From positions 1-7,936 of the forward strand of contig JAGTAM010000092.1 in the NCBI GenBank assembly GCA_023422485.1: a stretch of 7,936 nt of DNA, read 5' to 3'. Below, one piece after another: positions 5,401 through 7,936 of this stretch (the stretch's first letter is position 1; each line of letters opens with the position of its first letter). A program made the translations under genes and the position numbers. Below the pieces are notes generated by a model. It did no database searches and had not been told where the DNA came from. It saw only the letters and a program-made list of their open reading frames with translations. This DNA is from Pseudomonadota bacterium (GTDB lineage Bacteria; Pseudomonadota; Alphaproteobacteria; Rhizobiales; Beijerinckiaceae).

Positions 5401-6173
5401 AGGGCCGCCTCGTGGAGCCGGCGGTCACCGGCCGCGACGATCCGGCCGCCGCCGGTGGCCGGTCCGCCGTCCCAGCTCGTCACGACCCCGCCGGCACCCT
5501 CGACGATGGGGATCAGCGCGACGATGTCGTAGGGCTTCAAGCCCGCCTCGACCACGAGGTCGATCTGGCCCGCCGCCAGCATGCAATAGGCGTAGCAGTC
5601 GGCGCCGTAGCGCGACATCTTCACTTGGTGCTCCACGGCCCGGAAGCGCTCGGCCTCCTCGCCCTCGGTGAACAGGCGCGGATCGGTGGTGGCGAGGATG
5701 GCCTCGCCGAGCGATTCGAGGCGGCGGGTGTGCAGGCGGCGCTCGCCTTTCGCGGTGCGAACGCTCGCGGTCTTGCCGTCGCCGAGGAAGCGCTCGCCGA
5801 GATAGGGCTGGTGCATCAGCCCACGCACCGCCGCTCCGTGATGGGTAAGCCCAATCAGGGTGCCCCAGGTCGGCAATCCGCTGATGAAGGCGCGGGTGCC
5901 GTCGATCGGGTCGAGCACCCAGACGCATTCCGCATCCGCCCGCTCGGAGCCGAACTCCTCGCCGAGGATGCCGTGGCTCGGCAGCCGGTCCTTGATCATC
6001 CGCCGCATCACGGCTTCCGCGGCACGGTCGGCCTCGGTGACGGGGTCGAAGGCGCGGCCCGTCCCGTGGGACTTGTCGTCCAGGCCGAAATGCGCCCGGA
6101 AGAACGGCAGGATCGCCGCCCCGGACTGGGTGGCGAGGTCTTCCATGAACTGGGCGAGATCGACGACGCTCAT
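5382..6173 (-). CDS. hisN: histidinol-phosphate phosphatase, inositol monophosphatase family
   Basis: This encodes 263 residues, the normal length for HisN-type enzymes of the inositol monophosphatase superfamily. These magnesium enzymes dephosphorylate L-histidinol phosphate to L-histidinol, the penultimate step block of histidine synthesis, in the cytoplasm. Motifs are DPVTEADRAAE (43-53), GILGEEFG (68-75, metal-binding Glu72), WVLDPIDGTRAF (85-96, Asp88 and Asp91) and EAGLKPYDIVALIPIVEGAGG from about 209 (metal-binding Asp216). The LKPYD form and overall likeness favour HisN over a true inositol or fructose bisphosphatase, but substrate choice in this family is hard to read from sequence. 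I chose the ATG at 6173 because GGGAGG lies 10 nt before it and homology starts there; a longer frame to 6326 overlaps the permease gene and encodes arginine-rich nonsense. It lies 55 bp downstream of the AI-2E permease on the same strand, so cotranscription is likely. Confidence 0.88.
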   Translation of the reverse strand: MSVVDLAQFMEDLATQSGAAILPFFRAHFGLDDKSHGTGRAFDPVTEADRAAEAVMRRMIKDRLPSHGILGEEFGSERADAECVWVLDPIDGTRAFISGLPTWGTLIGLTHHGAAVRGLMHQPYLGERFLGDGKTASVRTAKGERRLHTRRLESLGEAILATTDPRLFTEGEEAERFRAVEHQVKMSRYGADCYAYCMLAAGQIDLVVEAGLKPYDIVALIPIVEGAGGVVTSWDGGPATGGGRIVAAGDRRLHEAALKRLNP

Positions 6174-6182
6174 CGAGGGGCA

Positions 6183-6221
6183 GCCTCCCGTTGCTCGCCT
6201 GAGACGAAGACGCCGGGAGGC
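6183..6221 (-). promoter_or_regulatory. hairpin that pairs the hisN Shine-Dalgarno
   Basis: In the 55-bp gap between the permease stop and the hisN ATG, GCCTCCCG (6183-6190) and CGGGAGGC (6214-6221) are perfect 8-bp inverted copies. In the minus-strand RNA the 3' arm contains GGGAGG, the hisN SD, so the 8-bp stem (9 with a G-U pair) with a 23-nt loop would hide it. It lacks a U tail and so is not an intrinsic terminator. Ribosomes finishing the permease gene 8-10 nt upstream could open it, coupling translation of the two genes. Confidence 0.5.
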
Positions 6222-6228
6222 CGTTCCG

Positions 6229-7936
6229 TCAAGCCGGCTCGGGCAGAGCCTGACGCGGAGGGGTCGCCGCATCGCGGCGCTCGGCGGCATCGGGACCGAC
6301 CCCGCGGTCGCCCTCGTGACGGGCAATGGTCAGGATCGTCTCGATCAGGTCGCGCAGCGACGTGACGTGATCGTCCGCCCCGAGCTTGGCCCGCAGGGTC
6401 TCGTCGGAGAGCATCGGATCGTCGAGGCGCCACAGCCCGGCGACGATCGGCACGGCATCGATCTTCTGGCGCAGCCGCGAGACGAGGCGGCGCAGATGGG
6501 TCGGCTCGCCCGATAGCGCCAGCGAGATCACGCAGACGGCCTGGGCCGGGCCCGGCTCCCAGGCGCCAATGCGCACCCGTGCGACCTCGGCGAAGGGCAC
6601 CTGCCGCGTGCCGAAGCCGCGCTTGCGCAGGAGTTGGTCGGCGATGGCGGTCGCCGCGCCGTCGAGGAAGCCGCGGCCGGAAACAAGGAGCACCGCACCG
6701 TCGGCACGCCACGCCTCGGGCAGGTCGTCGGGATCGGGCTGGGGCATCGGATCGCTCTGGCAGGCGCTCTCTCCGTCACCCGTTCCACCGGCGATCAGAC
6801 GGCTGGATTTGGCCGCGGGATCGGGCACCGCGTCCTCGCGCTCCTCCAATTCCTCCACCAGCGCCGTGATCGAGGCGCGGATCTCGTCCTTCTGGTCGGG
6901 GGTGAGCACGCCGCGGGCAGCGTCGCGGGCGGCGAGTTCGAGACCCTTCAGCACCACGTCGTCGTAATAGGCCGAGAGCGAGCATTCCCGCAGGATCAGG
7001 TCGGCATGCTCCTGCGCCTCCTCCGGGTCGTCGGCGAGCATGCGTTGGTAGAAGTTCTCAACCGGGGTCAGGGCCGGGCGGTTGCTGAACAGCACGTCCA
7101 GGAATTCGAGCCGGTCGACGTGGCGCCCGAGCACGACGAGGCAGACGGTGAGCGGCGTCGAGAGCAGCAGCCCCACCGGTCCCCACAGCCAGGTCCAGAA
7201 CAGGGCCGAGACCAGCACCGAGAAGGGCGAGAGACCGGTGGAATGGCCGTAGACCAGCGGCTCGATGACATGCCCGACGATCGGCTCGACCAGGGCGAAG
7301 AGCAGGAAGGTCGCCAGCACCATGCTCCAGCCCGGCTCGACGGCGGCCGCGAGCGCGATGGGCAGCACGGCCGAGAGCACGGCGCCGATATAGGGCACGA
7401 AGCGCATGACCAACGCGAAGATGCCCCACAGCACCGGGCTCGGCACGCCGATGAACCAGAGCCCGACGCCGATGACGATGCCGAAGGCGGTGTTGAGGGC
7501 GAGCTGGCCCAGGAAGTAGCGCGAGAGGCGCCGCGCCGCGTCGTCCATCGCCACGGTGGTGCGGTGGAGGTCGCTCGAGCCGGCGAGCCGGATCAGGCGG
7601 TCGCGCAGATCCTCCCGCTGCATCAGGATGAAGAGGAGGACGACGATGACGATGCCGGCGGTGGCCAGCGGCTGCGCCACCGGCGCGAGCACGGTGGTGG
7701 CGAGTTCGAGCGCGCTCGGGCGCCGCTCCTCCACCTGCACCACCAGGGGCTTGGCCGGTTCCGGCTCGGTCTTGCGGGCGCTGTCGCGGGCGGCCTGCTC
7801 GCGTTTGGCCCGCTCGGCGCTGTCCTTGTTCTCCTCACCGCCCTGGTGGATCGCCCGGTTGATGTTGGCGATGTAGTCCATGGTCTGGCCGAGCGAGCCG
7901 TTGCGCAGGCCCTCGATCTTGCGCTCGACGGTGCGC
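6229..7936 (-). CDS. AI-2E family permease with soluble C-terminal domain (5' partial)
   Basis: The frame stays open to the right edge (reading ...GLRNGSLGQT before the Met at 7881), so the gene continues outside and about the first 100 residues or more, with the first membrane helices, are missing. At least 569 residues are present. Numbering from the Met at 7881, hydrophobic segments lie at about 67-87, 123-145, 149-181, 184-210 and 219-252. Family features include RFVPYIGAVLS, EPLVYGHSTGLSPF and LLLSTPLTVCLVVLG. AI-2E/PerM proteins are inner-membrane permeases; a few move autoinducer-2 and others act in Na+/H+ antiport, so the substrate here is open. A charged linker precedes a soluble domain (about 390-525) with alternating strands and helices, such as AVLLVSGRGF and AVCVISLALSGEP. 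It resembles the B12-binding-like C-terminus of long members of the family; no cobalamin His motif (DxHxxG) is visible. Residues 16-55 are a charged cytoplasmic or periplasmic segment. Confidence 0.85.
   Translation of the reverse strand, partial: RTVERKIEGLRNGSLGQTMDYIANINRAIHQGGEENKDSAERAKREQAARDSARKTEPEPAKPLVVQVEERRPSALELATTVLAPVAQPLATAGIVIVVLLFILMQREDLRDRLIRLAGSSDLHRTTVAMDDAARRLSRYFLGQLALNTAFGIVIGVGLWFIGVPSPVLWGIFALVMRFVPYIGAVLSAVLPIALAAAVEPGWSMVLATFLLFALVEPIVGHVIEPLVYGHSTGLSPFSVLVSALFWTWLWGPVGLLLSTPLTVCLVVLGRHVDRLEFLDVLFSNRPALTPVENFYQRMLADDPEEAQEHADLILRECSLSAYYDDVVLKGLELAARDAARGVLTPDQKDEIRASITALVEELEEREDAVPDPAAKSSRLIAGGTGDGESACQSDPMPQPDPDDLPEAWRADGAVLLVSGRGFLDGAATAIADQLLRKRGFGTRQVPFAEVARVRIGAWEPGPAQAVCVISLALSGEPTHLRRLVSRLRQKIDAVPIVAGLWRLDDPMLSDETLRAKLGADDHVTSLRDLIETILTIARHEGDRGVGPDAAERRDAATPPRQALPEPA

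Noticed and set aside
6174..6326. N-terminal extension of hisN to 6326
   Set aside because: The extra 51 residues are arginine- and proline-rich, overlap the end of the permease gene, and precede the normal family start with its SD.

Overview
The window is GC-rich, with a strong G/C preference at third codon positions. Its gene set (an IbpA-type Hsp20 with a ROSE-like leader, an HisN-type phosphatase, a long AI-2E permease and an RTX metalloprotease) suggests an alphaproteobacterium of the Hyphomicrobiales, probably Methylobacterium/Methylorubrum or a relative. This placement is an inference from protein resemblance. No rRNA, tRNA, IS element, integrase or CRISPR array was found.

Left part (1-2177). 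The window opens with the last 30 codons of an unidentified gene. Next comes a small exported cysteine-containing protein. It converges on ibpA (minus strand), and a perfect 10-bp hairpin between the two works best as the ibpA terminator. The ibpA leader is the best regulatory structure here: a RpoH-like promoter, a leader of about 87 nt, and a final hairpin that hides the Shine-Dalgarno sequence with the G-G mismatch typical of ROSE RNA thermometers. Divergent from ibpA is an alpha/beta hydrolase of the lysophospholipase/monoacylglycerol lipase type.

Middle (2178-5288). A gap of about 800 bp without a convincing gene changes from GC-rich to distinctly AT-rich. It carries several inverted repeats and a short minus-strand frame that may be the stub of a Tat-exported protein. 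It leads into a 767-aa protein with an HExxHxxGxxD metzincin zinc site, a block of RTX nonapeptides and then three tandem LamG-like (concanavalin A fold) domains. It has no N-terminal signal peptide, so type I secretion is the natural guess. This is the most unusual gene of the window; LamG repeats 1 and 3 are much more alike than either is to repeat 2.

Right part (5289-7936, minus strand). A hisN-type histidinol-phosphate phosphatase lies 55 bp downstream of a 5'-truncated AI-2E family permease that carries a soluble Rossmann-like C-terminal domain. The two are probably cotranscribed. The hisN Shine-Dalgarno sequence is one arm of a perfect 8-bp inverted repeat in the gap, which could allow translational control.

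No single multi-gene novel system is evident. The best leads are the protease-RTX-LamG protein with its AT-rich control region, and the two leaders (ibpA and hisN) in which the ribosome binding site is paired.
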